Assembly (NCBI GenBank): GCA_002502295.1
Contig: DANX01000014.1
Span: forward strand, 1-47,485
DNA length: 47,485 bases
Direction: 5' to 3'
Source: Euryarchaeota archaeon UBA561
Lineage (GTDB): Archaea; Thermoplasmatota; Poseidoniia; Poseidoniales; Poseidoniaceae
Of the stretch, positions 19,901 to 28,352 are shown one piece after another. The stretch's first letter is position 1; each line of letters begins with the position of its first letter. The notes under the pieces were generated by a model that saw only the letters and a list, made by a program, of their open reading frames with translations, made no database searches and had not been told where the DNA came from. The position numbers were made by a program, and so were the translations under genes.

Positions 19901-19982
19901 CGAATACAAGTGGGACACGAACCCTCGTAACCCTGTTTCCTATCCAGGTCAGGGTGAACTGTGCGACCCGTTTAGCGATTGA
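16902..19982 (+). CDS. Surface-anchored thrombospondin type 3 / calcium-repeat protein with lipoyl-like insert
   Basis: Extracytoplasmic protein of about 1026 residues. One hydrophobic segment (about 10-30) acts as signal or anchor. Nearly all of the rest is Asp/Gly-rich calcium-binding units of the TSP3/EF-like type, with motifs such as DTDGDGLSD, DTDNDGMSDGWE and DTDADGLID recurring from residue 58 to the C-terminus. Residues about 449-511 interrupt the pattern with a biotinyl/lipoyl-like hammerhead: SLGDQVSENQQVASARITL, then ALRSPVDGYVYEMNVVVGQS. It has no Lys at the turn, so no cofactor attachment is expected. The ATG at 16902 has GGGTG six bases upstream; an in-frame GTG at 16893 overlaps that site. 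The next gene also encodes a surface protein, 43 bases on. Confidence 0.85.
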   Translation: MSLNHNQMAYVAIVSTLIFGSLFVGISGFFQTSEEIGGYESAVEEDIRGETALIEAGLDTDGDGLSDKLEETQYGTDVNDPDTDNDGMSDGWEVQHGLNPLDNGESEDLEIDPTQNDESSDAQVENETESWPDPNQGPSGDPDRDGLTNQAEQELGTDPQRADTDNDGLNDRWESLYTTSVQTPGGEVVLFNPLDGNWDCLLLDAAMLDALQDRFDGEDGMADWDDLASNDRHSCDMVLDTDDDGLANFEEESFGTNPTSRDSDMDLIDDIVEVANGTFGLFTGMGENCNEPLLQSVVRTGPFHGVERSWFMMDMDGDGLLNGPSDWDTDGDGMPDGFEYCYSDSTMAPNAAYVLNPANASDGYGDWDEDGMNNLEEYQVAQIFGEGNFTSPWLEDTDQDEMPDQWEAVNGLHPRSALNRNEDPDMDGYDLDADGHIMFSELENTAIVNSVDVSLGDQVSENQQVASARITLAGGNQQVVALRSPVDGYVYEMNVVVGQSIESRLFSWMNIVEEEERFTNVMEYKANDRDQDGILDGRSTDPLNADTDADGLIDGIEVMGWEILVVNRGVQPTWVTSDPGLYDTDADGLSDYAEFSATCNLGGSNASNPDTDSDGLTDLEEAGDNFMWEGESYSTSPCMFDTDNDGLEDGEEVVAGADNFLTHANNSDTDDDGLIDGQEVLFVPRPFQNPTNPLLNDTDGDGMLDGWEMQVKSAEDNTNSHSLWVATSTWERPGCESTQTSSCTMQPGGYVWQNWLGGFALEPKFQVSEMNLTGFQMPSSDLCDGCNGRWALDPSLSSLKDDTFDIDNDTLANGMEAPDRWDTNPVDDDTDGDMLPDGWEVYYSQLAFETGLADNETVGVYGARGVMDPSMPDSDLDGIDDGFEDPDNDGLNRTGLVKRYCPGYNDTTNSECNIDPDTPDGQRFYDNLQNYTNFEEMQNGTNPITNDSDGDDWNDGPEVYYQDHDDDGMATGWEYHFQFDPFDGADRMVDTDGDGHVNFCEYKWDTNPRNPVSYPGQGELCDPFSD
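17073..19960 (+). repeat. Dispersed DxDxDG calcium-binding codon repeats
   Basis: Within the surface-protein gene, short GAC/GAT-rich units encoding D-x-D-x-D-G-x-x-D recur about every 30-60 codons (for example near 17080, 17140, 17400, 17620, 17880, 18540, 18650, 18730, 18820, 18900, 18990, 19380, 19740 and 19870). Spacing and flanks vary, so this is a family of protein repeats and not a tandem DNA array. Confidence 0.8.
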
Positions 19983-20025
19983 TGAGAACAGGTGATGGAG
20001 GCTGCATCCAAACCACGGATGGCGA

Positions 20026-21564
20026 TTGACAAGCTCGTCTCTTGTCATCCTGATGTTGATGATGGCTACGGTGGTCACGGCCGAGTCATCCAGCGATGCA
20101 AGCGATTCGAACCTCCTCGAATTTGACCAAGCTGAAGGACTTCAAATGACGAACGTCATCAACCTCAGTGGCCATTCCAATTTCCCGTTGCGAAACGCCA
20201 GTTGGTCAATCGTCAACATTTCGAGTTCAACACCGACGACCTTGTTCTCAGGACCTTACCTCACGACCGTTCAGCCGGTTGCTGATGATGATTACCGCTG
20301 GGAACTTGTCGTTGAAGTCCTGGAGTTGGACTGCACCTGCTACGTCGAAATTAGCCTAAATCAAGACGATGAAGCCCAGCAATGGAGGCACCTTGTCTTC
20401 GTCGGAGAGGCCCATCACCGCCCTGTCTTCGCTGATGAACGGGCACTGATTGGAAAAAGCCTCGAAGAGGTTGCAGTCAACGAAGAACCTCAATTGGTGC
20501 GCATCGAAACCACTTTGTCGCTCTCATATGACGTTATACTTCCTCCAACCACGGCAAACGTTGCACAAGTGTCTGCAGAATTGTGCGAGGCCCCAAACGG
20601 CGTGTGCCGCGAAGTGCCTCGAATGGCTTCCATTCCGTTTGTCCAACAAGGCTCTGAAGTGGTGATGACGATCGATCCTGCAAGTCTTGACATGTCTCAG
20701 GGCGTATGGCATATGCAATTTACGGCGACGGATAACCTTCTACGAGAAACCGACTTCATTGAGTCCACGTTCCTCTTTGACAACGAGGCACCTCAAGTTG
20801 AGCTCGTTCTTGAATCCGTTGTGAAGGAACGGGAGCCAATCAACATTTATGCATCGGTGAAAGATGGATACCTTGGTGAATCCACATCGTACACATGGAC
20901 CATCATCAGTGAAAATTCACTACGCAGGGGGCCTTCCGCTGACGAACAAATCTCACCCGACCATCTAAGGCTCAATGTATCCGAACAGGGAACCTACACC
21001 ATCGAGGTGACCGTGAGGGACCGAGCAGGCTACATGACCCAGAAAACGTCGTCGTTCATCGTCATGAACCAACGCCCTACAGCACTCATGAGCGTTGATG
21101 GGTTGGTGTTGTCAAACGACGTTCGTCTCACCCTGACAGACGGCGAGGCTTGGGTTATCAGCGGCAACAATAGCCTTGATAACGAGCCTGTTGACTACCT
21201 TTGGGTGATCAACGACGACCGTTCATGGCGGGGGATTTCCGTCATTACACCAGAACAATTTGATCGGACGGGCTTGCACACCGTGGAACTGATTGTCTTT
21301 GATGACGATGGAGCGACACATGCTACGAAGATTGAGATTGAAATTCTGGCCTCGGAATCTGAACAAAACACCTCATTGCTTGGTTGGATTTTCCCCGCAT
21401 CGTTGGTGTTGGCCGTCATCGTGTTTGTGGGTTGGCGTTCAAGAACCAGCGCCAATCTGGAACTGCCAAAATGGAAGGTTTCCGCTCCTCAAGACGACAG
21501 GCCTGAACACGATAACTACATTGTAGCAGATGCAACGATTGAAGAAGACGAAGCGCGAGGGTGA
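20026..21564 (+). CDS. Type I membrane surface protein with Ig/PKD-like domains
   Basis: A 512-residue protein with an N-terminal hydrophobic signal (SSLVILMLMMATVVTAES), a beta-rich extracytoplasmic part, and one transmembrane span near the C-terminus (LLGWIFPASLVLAVIVFVGW, about 448-467) followed by a short acidic cytoplasmic tail. The region from about 345 to 440 (RPTALMSVDG, then YLWVINDDRSW and LHTVELIVFDDDG) has PKD/Ig-like sandwich features. The start is a TTG at 20026; the frame is open upstream to a stop at 19993-19995 with no better start. It follows the calcium-repeat gene closely and both probably act at the cell surface. No enzymatic motif is visible. Confidence 0.75.
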   Translation: MTSSSLVILMLMMATVVTAESSSDASDSNLLEFDQAEGLQMTNVINLSGHSNFPLRNASWSIVNISSSTPTTLFSGPYLTTVQPVADDDYRWELVVEVLELDCTCYVEISLNQDDEAQQWRHLVFVGEAHHRPVFADERALIGKSLEEVAVNEEPQLVRIETTLSLSYDVILPPTTANVAQVSAELCEAPNGVCREVPRMASIPFVQQGSEVVMTIDPASLDMSQGVWHMQFTATDNLLRETDFIESTFLFDNEAPQVELVLESVVKEREPINIYASVKDGYLGESTSYTWTIISENSLRRGPSADEQISPDHLRLNVSEQGTYTIEVTVRDRAGYMTQKTSSFIVMNQRPTALMSVDGLVLSNDVRLTLTDGEAWVISGNNSLDNEPVDYLWVINDDRSWRGISVITPEQFDRTGLHTVELIVFDDDGATHATKIEIEILASESEQNTSLLGWIFPASLVLAVIVFVGWRSRTSANLELPKWKVSAPQDDRPEHDNYIVADATIEEDEARG

Positions 21565-21567
21565 TTC

Positions 21568-22941
21568 ATGTTCGCTGAGGCCATGGCTCGTCTACCATCG
21601 CTCCCTCCGCCCACTTTGCTGGAGGAATTCCAGCAGCGCCAAGACCGTTTGACATCTCAATTTCGAAACGATGACGTGTTCGTGCTTGCATCTCCTCCAC
21701 ATGCCGTTCACTCCAACGATGTCCACTACCCATACCGAACATCCAGCGATTTGATGTATCTGACTGGATGGACGGAATCGGAGTCTGTCTTCGTCATTCG
21801 AAACAAAGATGGCCGTTGGGTCTCATCCCTCTTCGTTCAACCAAAAGACACACTAAAGGAAATTTGGGAGGGGCGCCGTCCGGGCGTTGAAGGAGCCCTT
21901 GCGTTGTTTGCTGTGGACGAAGCCTACGGCAATGATGAACTCGAGAGCCTTCTTTCCGGTTGGTTGAACGACGCCCAAAGGGTGTTTGTCCGTGGTGGTG
22001 TAGACCAAGGCATTGACCTGCTTGTTGAAGACGCAGTCCGGCGAAGAGATCGGGCTCGTCAACACTTTGGAAGCGGCCCCGTCGCCGTTGAAGACCCATC
22101 GCGTTTACTCGCTGAATTACGGTTGAGGAAGTCTGCTTCAGAAATAGAACAAATGACCTATGCGTGCAAAGTGGCCAGTGTCGCGCACGAATTGGCAATG
22201 CGACACAGCAGAGAAGGCGTGACTGAATACCAACTTCAATCGGTGATTGAAGGCTTCTTTTCCTACGCAGGGACTTCGGGATGGTCGTATCCATCCATCG
22301 TTGGGTGCGGTGAGAACGCAACGATTCTGCACTACAAAACCAACCAGGATGTCTGTGGAATGGGCGAAGTAATTCTCATTGATGCGGGTGCAGAATACCA
22401 CGGCTACGCCAGCGACATCACCCGGTCGTGGCCCATTTCAGGAAGGTTCACCGATGCTCAGCGGGAAATCTACCAACTCGTTTTGGATTCACAATTGGCC
22501 GCCATCGATGCCTGCCGTGTTGGTAATCTCTACACCGCTCCTCACGACGCTGCACGAACAGTTCTCGCAGAAGGTCTCATTCGCCTCGGTGTTATTTCAC
22601 AAACGCTGGATGAGGCCTTGGACATGGAAACTGGCGAATTAAAAAGCTGGTACATGCACAACACAAGCCACTGGATTGGCCTTGATGTCCACGATGTTGG
22701 TATCTACAAGCCGGGCGGTGAGCCGCGTGTGTTGGAACCAGGCATGTGCCTCACGGTTGAACCAGGCCTGTATTTCGGTGCATGGCGTCCCGACGTTGAT
22801 TGCCCAGAACGGTATGCGAACATTGGGATTCGAATTGAGGACGACGTTCTCATTACCTCCGACGGCCCGGTTGTAATGACAGAAGATTGCCCGAAAAGCA
22901 TTGAAGACATCGAGCGTATTGTTGGTCAACAACTCGACTGA
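21568..22941 (+). CDS. pepP: Xaa-Pro aminopeptidase (M24B)
   Basis: Metallopeptidase releasing an N-terminal residue from peptides with proline in second position, with no signal peptide and so cytoplasmic. The N-terminal AMP_N-like domain carries YPYRTSSDLMYLTGW. The C-terminal pita-bread domain has all five metal ligands: the two Asp in ILIDAGAEYHGYASDITRSW, His in NTSHWIGLDVHDVG, Glu in LTVEPGLYF and Glu in IGIRIEDDVLIT. At 457 residues it matches bacterial PepP. The ATG at 21568 is three bases past the preceding stop, with GAGGGTGATT as binding site inside the end of that gene. It would finish peptides brought in from extracellular proteolysis. Confidence 0.94.
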   Translation: MFAEAMARLPSLPPPTLLEEFQQRQDRLTSQFRNDDVFVLASPPHAVHSNDVHYPYRTSSDLMYLTGWTESESVFVIRNKDGRWVSSLFVQPKDTLKEIWEGRRPGVEGALALFAVDEAYGNDELESLLSGWLNDAQRVFVRGGVDQGIDLLVEDAVRRRDRARQHFGSGPVAVEDPSRLLAELRLRKSASEIEQMTYACKVASVAHELAMRHSREGVTEYQLQSVIEGFFSYAGTSGWSYPSIVGCGENATILHYKTNQDVCGMGEVILIDAGAEYHGYASDITRSWPISGRFTDAQREIYQLVLDSQLAAIDACRVGNLYTAPHDAARTVLAEGLIRLGVISQTLDEALDMETGELKSWYMHNTSHWIGLDVHDVGIYKPGGEPRVLEPGMCLTVEPGLYFGAWRPDVDCPERYANIGIRIEDDVLITSDGPVVMTEDCPKSIEDIERIVGQQLD

Positions 22942-22950
22942 GGTGATTGT

Positions 22951-24138
22951 TTGAACTGGGAAAGCATTCTACTGCGTCAATCTGGCTGGTCAAAGGCCCG
23001 CTCGAGTGAACTTCGCATGACTCCCGAGGAAGCCATCGTCATTTACAACGACGCTCCTCTGCATTCCCTCATGCGGGCCGCTCATCAACGGCGCTTGGCC
23101 ATGCACCCGAATGGAAAGGTCAGTTATCTTGTTGATCGAAACATCAACTACACAAATGTGTGCACCATCAACTGCCAATTTTGTTCCTTTTACCGCCCAC
23201 CGGGACACAAGGAAAATTACACTCAAACCTACGAAGAAATATCCGAGCGTATTCAGGAATTGGAAACGATCGGTGGTTCTCGTATTCTCATGCAGGGTGG
23301 CGTAAACCCGTCCTTGCCTTTCCAATGGTACACGGATTTGCTCAAGTTCCTGCGAGTCAACCATCCCTCCATTGACCTGGACTGCTTTAGTCCAATTGAA
23401 ATTGAAGGCCTTGCAGAAGTTTGTGAAATGAGTACACTTGAGGTCTTGCAGCATCTGAAAGCGGCCGGCATGCACGGTTTACCGGGCGGTGGGGCTGAGA
23501 TGTTGGTCGAGGAGGTTCGAAAAGATGTCTCGCCAAAGAAAGGAGCACCTGCGAATTGGCTACGGGTGATGGGTGAGGCTCAATCCCTTGGACTCACAAC
23601 AAGCGCCACCAACGTTATCGGTTTTGGCGAGGGTGCACGGGAGCGCGTTGAACACATGCGGAGAATCCGTGAGTTGCAGTCCTTTTCGCTCGAAAACCAC
23701 GGTCACGGCTTCACGTCATTCATTGCATGGCCGGTTCAACTCGAATCCAATACCTTTGGACGACGGAATCGCGGACAAAACAAGCACGTGCTTGGAGCAG
23801 GTTCTTCTGAATACCTCCGCCACGTTGCGGTCTCTCGCTTATTCCTTGACAACGTGGAAAATATCCAAGCCTCTTGGCCAACCATGGGTCTCAAAGTGGC
23901 CCAAATGGCCCTGCTAGCAGGGGCAAACGACGCGGGCTCGACCATGATGGAGGAGAACGTCGTTTCTGCATCGGGCACCAGCAAGCTCGACGCCACTGAG
24001 GTTGAACTTCAATCCGCAATTGTGCGCGCTGGTTTTTCACCGGTTCGAAGGGACAGCGACTACCAATACCTGCCTACCACCCTGCTTGTTCCTCGTGTGG
24101 CGGAACTTGCGGCACCGCCGCCCGTCATCACGTCGTAG
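22951..24138 (+). CDS. mqnC: Radical SAM cyclic dehypoxanthinyl futalosine synthase
   Basis: Radical SAM enzyme of the futalosine menaquinone pathway, cyclising dehypoxanthine futalosine. The cluster-binding CTINCQFCSFYR (Cys residues near 70-77) follows DRNINYTNV, and LPGGGAEMLVEEVR near residue 178 is a typical MqnC block. CofH and MqnE share the fold, but the Phe/Tyr after the third Cys and the LPGGGAE block favour MqnC. At 395 residues it is full length. The TTG start at 22951 has GAGGTGATT immediately upstream, nine bases after pepP. The 3' end overlaps the convergent lipoprotein gene by 11 bases. No other mqn gene is in the window. Confidence 0.88.
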   Translation: MNWESILLRQSGWSKARSSELRMTPEEAIVIYNDAPLHSLMRAAHQRRLAMHPNGKVSYLVDRNINYTNVCTINCQFCSFYRPPGHKENYTQTYEEISERIQELETIGGSRILMQGGVNPSLPFQWYTDLLKFLRVNHPSIDLDCFSPIEIEGLAEVCEMSTLEVLQHLKAAGMHGLPGGGAEMLVEEVRKDVSPKKGAPANWLRVMGEAQSLGLTTSATNVIGFGEGARERVEHMRRIRELQSFSLENHGHGFTSFIAWPVQLESNTFGRRNRGQNKHVLGAGSSEYLRHVAVSRLFLDNVENIQASWPTMGLKVAQMALLAGANDAGSTMMEENVVSASGTSKLDATEVELQSAIVRAGFSPVRRDSDYQYLPTTLLVPRVAELAAPPPVITS

Positions 24139-27100
24139 GGCCGTAGAACACAATCCAAACCACGGCACGAATGTTCCGTCCACCGTTGCCGATTCCATCT
24201 GAAGGCACGTATTCAGCACCGTTGTAGTAGCCTCTGTACACCATGTGGTTGGAGTTGTTCGTCGTGTTGTCAACCCAATCGGTAATGTCGTATGTCCACT
24301 GTTTCACATCCTGACCAGCGCACCATCCGGCTCGGCCAAAGGGCCATGATCCGAATTGATTGGCCACGACGCCATTGTTTACTTCGTTTTCACAACCCTC
24401 GTTGCTGTAGACGATGGGATGCCATTCGTAGGTTTGGTGCTCCCCAATGGTGTAGTAATGTTGGTGGTCACAAAATTCTGCACAATTGGCCGTGTCTTGG
24501 TTGAAACCGTGCCCTGTAATGGTCGCTACAATCCCTACGCTCGTGGCGTAGGATGGAACCGTGAAATTGAGCTGGCGTACATGGCGTGATTCGTTGTTGT
24601 AGGTGCCGTCAAATTGCCCACCACTGAACGCATAGGTGCCGTTGATGGCCCGAGTGCCGCTTCCCCAATTGCTGAACAAGAACGTCACCGTCAAATCGCC
24701 CTTGTTTGCGCCAGCATACTTGAACCGCCGCTCTTCACCGTCGTCAAGCATGAACAAATAGGGTGAGATGTCGGTGAGCCACATACCTTCGCGACCGTAA
24801 GTTGTAATCCAACGAATAGCCTCTGTGTTGCAAATGGAATCATTGGTGCGGTCGCAAATGTACATGTAGGCTAAGTAATCCCATTCGTGGCAACCTCCGT
24901 ATGACCCATCTGATTTTTGATATCGGTTCGTTCGCTCGAAACAGGCATGTTCGTGGTACACCTCCAAGGTGTCGTAGGAACTCAGATTATCAGGCAAGTC
25001 AAACGTTGCTTCAGCAAACGAAGAGTAGCCCCCTCCCCAACCGCCGGAGTGCCTTTGGAAATCCATGACGGAAATGGCGTGGACGGCCGGGTCGTGCTCC
25101 CGTATTTTTGTTGGGAATTCTGCGACCCACTGATTGGGTTCATAGGACAAATGGAAGGGGTCGTTGGATTGACTGGTCCATGCGTAAAGAGAACCGGTCT
25201 CACGTGAAAGTTGGAACCGATCAATGCCGATGAAGAAGGGACTCTTGAACGAGCTGATCATCGAACCAAGGCCACCTCCAAGGTTGCTGGCATCGACATC
25301 GATGTAGTGAATCCGAGAGTCCCAATGTGCTTCTTCCGAGGTCGTTAGACCTGCCATGACAGCGTTTCGCTGTTGGAGAACATCGTTGTGGTAGCTGCTG
25401 TCAAATGACCCATAGAAAAGATGGGTGTTTAGTGGAAGATTGCGAATAAACTTTCCAGGATTTTGTCCCCATGTCGCATCGTTGTTGTTGCCGTTGCTGT
25501 CGGTGTACTTGAACATGAAAAAGTAGACATCGTGGCCCGTCCAACGGTCTTTGAAATTGTAGGTTCCATTGAGCGTTGGAAAACTAAACTGTGGAACGGT
25601 TTGCATGGGGCCGTTGAGGCTGCTCGCATCGGTCCAATCAACGGGTTGTTGTACGACAGCACATCCCGTCAAATCAACGCTCCAACGGTCAGGAGATTGT
25701 GGACATTCATCGACGTTGGCAAACACTCCATCTCCATCGATGTCGGCACAACCAACGGCATTCACGACCAGTCCACTGGGTGTTCCTTCGCACTGGTCAA
25801 GCAAATCATTCACACCGTCTTCATCGGTGTCTCGTTCAACGGCTGCGCAGCCGAATTCGTTCACGTCACTGGCTTCGAGAGGAGTGCGTGGGCATTCGTC
25901 AAGGATAGCCCCGGTCCCGTTGACATCGTTCACACCGTCGTTGTCATCGTCTTCGTCTTCGGTTGCGTCCTCGCAACCGTCGTTGTCCCAATCGGTTGTG
26001 GTGTCTGAAATCCAGTTCGCAGCGCCTTTGGCACATGCATCGTTTTCGTCGGTGTGGCCATCGTTGTCATCGTTGTCATCTTCGTCCAAGTCAGAACAAC
26101 CGTCGTTGTCCCAGTCACTGTATCGGTTGGAATACCATCCTTTCCGACCGATCGGGCATAGATCATCGGTGTCCTCAACACCGTCGTTGTCATCGTCGTT
26201 GTCTTCGTCGGCATCGTGGCAGCCATCGTAATCGTAATCTGCAGACGGTGTGCTGACCCAACCATAGGAGCTTGGGCACAAGTCGTACGTGTCAATAATT
26301 CCATCGTTATCGTCGTCCTCGTCTTCATCGTTGTCTCTGCATCCATCTTGATCGCCGTCGGTCGCTTGCGTTGATTGCCAACCATCATCGGCACCGATGC
26401 CCGATGGACACCGATCGTTTGCGTCTTGTATGCCGTCACCGTCTTGGTCGTCACCTGCCCCCTCAATGACGACTTGTGTGGTTGCTGTGTCGCTTGATAG
26501 AGCATACGTTCCACACGTGGCTTGTGTTGTGATGGTATGGGATTGTGTAGCCTCGGTGAAATCAACGAGCACTTTCCAAGCCGATTCCGAATCCAGGCCC
26601 ACCGTGCCCTGAGTTCCGTCCGTGATGGTGTAGGTGATCGTGCATGAATCAGCGTTGAGGTGTTCAACAGAACCCTCAAACCAGACCACGTTGGGTTCCT
26701 CAAGCACCAGTCGGTTCGGTACAGAGATGATTGGAGCTGGTTCTACTGGTGCGAGAACCTCCAAGGGCAGCACAAGAGGAGACATTGCCGGGGTCAGGTC
26801 GGTCGACCCAGCGTTGATAATCGTGACTGAAACGATGTGCTCTCCTGTGATGGTCGGTATAAATTTCAGCTGATATCCAGCTTCATTTTCGGACCATGAA
26901 AGGTCAGATATGGGCGTGAAGTTGGGTTGGAGCACGGTAGGCTCAATCGTCCACTCACCCTCCCCCTCCTGCTGGATCCCGAGGGAAAAAATAGCTTCTT
27001 CACCCAGCGCAATCTCTGATGGTGAAACGATCCATGTCGTTTTCAATGAATACGTGGAAGCTTTGGGTTGTTCAACCTCTGGTGCAGGTTCAGTGGTGCC

Positions 27101-27163
27101 AAGACACCCTGCCAACATCATCAATGAAACGAGGAAGAGCGCAGAAAATTGCCGCACTTGCAT
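24128..27163 (-). CDS. Lipoprotein with calcium-repeat stalk and PNGase F-like C-terminal domain
   Basis: Exported lipoprotein of about 1011 residues. The signal peptide MQVRQFSALFLVSLMMLAGC ends in a lipobox with the lipidated Cys at 20, which decides the start over a Met 23 codons upstream. Two beta-rich segments (about 40-235) lead to a tandem Asp-rich TSP3 array (about 236-510). A segment of unclear fold (about 515-690) follows, then a region (about 694-1011) with GGCHEWDYLAYMYICD, ITTYGREGMWLTDISPYL, TGHG, NCAEFCDHQHYY and FGRAGWCAGQDVKQW. These match the order of blocks in peptide-N-glycosidase F, which cuts N-glycans from asparagine. Activity is inferred; catalytic residues cannot be confirmed by eye. 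Confidence 0.78.
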   Translation of the reverse strand: MQVRQFSALFLVSLMMLAGCLGTTEPAPEVEQPKASTYSLKTTWIVSPSEIALGEEAIFSLGIQQEGEGEWTIEPTVLQPNFTPISDLSWSENEAGYQLKFIPTITGEHIVSVTIINAGSTDLTPAMSPLVLPLEVLAPVEPAPIISVPNRLVLEEPNVVWFEGSVEHLNADSCTITYTITDGTQGTVGLDSESAWKVLVDFTEATQSHTITTQATCGTYALSSDTATTQVVIEGAGDDQDGDGIQDANDRCPSGIGADDGWQSTQATDGDQDGCRDNDEDEDDDNDGIIDTYDLCPSSYGWVSTPSADYDYDGCHDADEDNDDDNDGVEDTDDLCPIGRKGWYSNRYSDWDNDGCSDLDEDDNDDNDGHTDENDACAKGAANWISDTTTDWDNDGCEDATEDEDDDNDGVNDVNGTGAILDECPRTPLEASDVNEFGCAAVERDTDEDGVNDLLDQCEGTPSGLVVNAVGCADIDGDGVFANVDECPQSPDRWSVDLTGCAVVQQPVDWTDASSLNGPMQTVPQFSFPTLNGTYNFKDRWTGHDVYFFMFKYTDSNGNNNDATWGQNPGKFIRNLPLNTHLFYGSFDSSYHNDVLQQRNAVMAGLTTSEEAHWDSRIHYIDVDASNLGGGLGSMISSFKSPFFIGIDRFQLSRETGSLYAWTSQSNDPFHLSYEPNQWVAEFPTKIREHDPAVHAISVMDFQRHSGGWGGGYSSFAEATFDLPDNLSSYDTLEVYHEHACFERTNRYQKSDGSYGGCHEWDYLAYMYICDRTNDSICNTEAIRWITTYGREGMWLTDISPYLFMLDDGEERRFKYAGANKGDLTVTFLFSNWGSGTRAINGTYAFSGGQFDGTYNNESRHVRQLNFTVPSYATSVGIVATITGHGFNQDTANCAEFCDHQHYYTIGEHQTYEWHPIVYSNEGCENEVNNGVVANQFGSWPFGRAGWCAGQDVKQWTYDITDWVDNTTNNSNHMVYRGYYNGAEYVPSDGIGNGGRNIRAVVWIVFYGPTT
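25640..26460 (-). repeat. Tandem calcium-binding (TSP3-type) repeat array
   Basis: Inside the lipoprotein gene about seven TSP3-like units lie in tandem. The central four are near-identical at about 38 residues: D-x-D-x-D-G-C-x-D-x-x-E-D-x-x-D-D-N-D-G-x-x-D-x-x-D-x-C-P followed by a Gly-Trp linker. Cys residues recur in fixed positions, suggesting disulphides between units. Similarity at DNA level makes this stretch prone to recombination and assembly collapse. Confidence 0.85.
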
Positions 27164-27200
27164 GGATGCTGGTTCCCATGGCTGTCTTTGAATGTGTTGC

Positions 27201-28343
27201 TCACGACATATCAAGTTCACTTCGACCGTCATGAAGAGGTAGAAATTCCAGCGGTGTATATGTTCCTGAATGAGCGACCTTCAGTGGCTGGACCCAAAGC
27301 AGGGCTCCGCCACGTTTTCGGTCAATTCGAAGGATAATTTCCCAATGAATTCGCAAGAGTTCTGTATGAACTGAACCCGGCCATGTGGGTTCGGGTGGCT
27401 CCAGTTTCAAAGGCTCACCTTCCCTCCAACGTTCAGGTTTTCCTTGAACCATGATTCGCATCGGCCTGAGGTAAAGCCCTCCTTTGACCTCCTTGAGTTC
27501 CATAGGAGCGTCTTCCCCACCTGCGGTGCCGTCATCCAACCCCACCTCCCAGTGATGTGGAAGTTCGGTTGATAACCCGGGTGGTGGTTGGCGCTGTGGG
27601 TTCCTTTGGAGCGTTTCGAGCAGGGTTTCCCGAGACGGTGGTAGTACGCCGACACGAAGAATGGCATCGACATGGTTCCAAGCGGGTTCCCATTCTGGAA
27701 AATGCACGTTCAATTCAAGGGGGTTGTCGGCGGTGCTGGAATGAATAAAATCAATCGTTGGGGTTTTCAAATCCCGCTTGAGAAACTGGTTTTGCCTTCT
27801 CAGTTCCAACAGATTTGCTATCACTCGAATGAACAGGGGCGCAAAGATGAGGGGGACGACAAACACAGCCAAAGCTGGGTAATCCAACAGTCCCCAGCGG
27901 ACCGTTTCAAGCCCGTATACCGGCAAATTTAACCAAATCAAAACGGGTGAAATAAACAAGTAAAACAGGCACGTTAGGAGGACAATCACGACCCCATTGA
28001 TGAACTGGCGCAGGATGTTGTGCACCGGGTTTGGTATCAAGTACCATCCTTGTCGCTGTTTCTTCACTGCTTGAACATAACTGCCGGATTCGAGGCAATG
28101 GTCATTCATCTCAGAGACAAGTTCTTCATCGTCGTAAACAAAACTCCGTTCAATAAGCCAGCCACTGTCATGGCCCAAACGAAAGGAGGGTGGCTGACCC
28201 TGAACAGCTTGCTGGGCCGATTCCTCTGAATCGTATTGACCAATTTCATATCGTTTGACGGCGATAGGTAGGTTTTCTGGAGCCCACCTCGACGCTTCAA
28301 ACGGAGGATAGCGAATTCGATGCTGTTCATGAAGTGGCTTCAT
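27201..28343 (-). CDS. Unknown protein with two membrane spans
   Basis: A 380-residue protein I do not recognise. An N-terminal hydrophilic part of about 105 residues is followed by two hydrophobic spans, VVIVLLTCLFYLFISPVLIW (about 117-136) and ALAVFVVPLIFAPLFIRVIA (about 152-171). A C-terminal cytoplasmic or extracytoplasmic domain of about 200 residues is rich in Pro, Trp and Glu (GLDDGTAGGEDAP, GKPERWREGEPLKL). The ATG at 28343 has GAGGTGGC four bases upstream, placed at the end of the flavoprotein gene, so the two are translated from one message. It is followed 37 bases on by the PNGase F-like lipoprotein gene. Confidence 0.65.
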   Translation of the reverse strand: MKPLHEQHRIRYPPFEASRWAPENLPIAVKRYEIGQYDSEESAQQAVQGQPPSFRLGHDSGWLIERSFVYDDEELVSEMNDHCLESGSYVQAVKKQRQGWYLIPNPVHNILRQFINGVVIVLLTCLFYLFISPVLIWLNLPVYGLETVRWGLLDYPALAVFVVPLIFAPLFIRVIANLLELRRQNQFLKRDLKTPTIDFIHSSTADNPLELNVHFPEWEPAWNHVDAILRVGVLPPSRETLLETLQRNPQRQPPPGLSTELPHHWEVGLDDGTAGGEDAPMELKEVKGGLYLRPMRIMVQGKPERWREGEPLKLEPPEPTWPGSVHTELLRIHWEIILRIDRKRGGALLWVQPLKVAHSGTYTPLEFLPLHDGRSELDMS

Positions 28344-28352
28344 CTTGCCACC

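Noticed and set aside
22951..24138. CofH (F420 synthesis)
   Set aside because: The LPGGGAE block and CxxxCxFCSFYR context fit MqnC better; not excluded without a profile search.
25569..26231. Long open frame opposite the calcium-repeat array
   Set aside because: It is the Ser/Arg-rich mirror of GAC/GAT-rich codons of the lipoprotein, with no domain and no start signal.
25640..26460. CRISPR-like repeats
   Set aside because: The repeats are in frame, encode calcium-binding units and have no uniform spacers or cas genes nearby.
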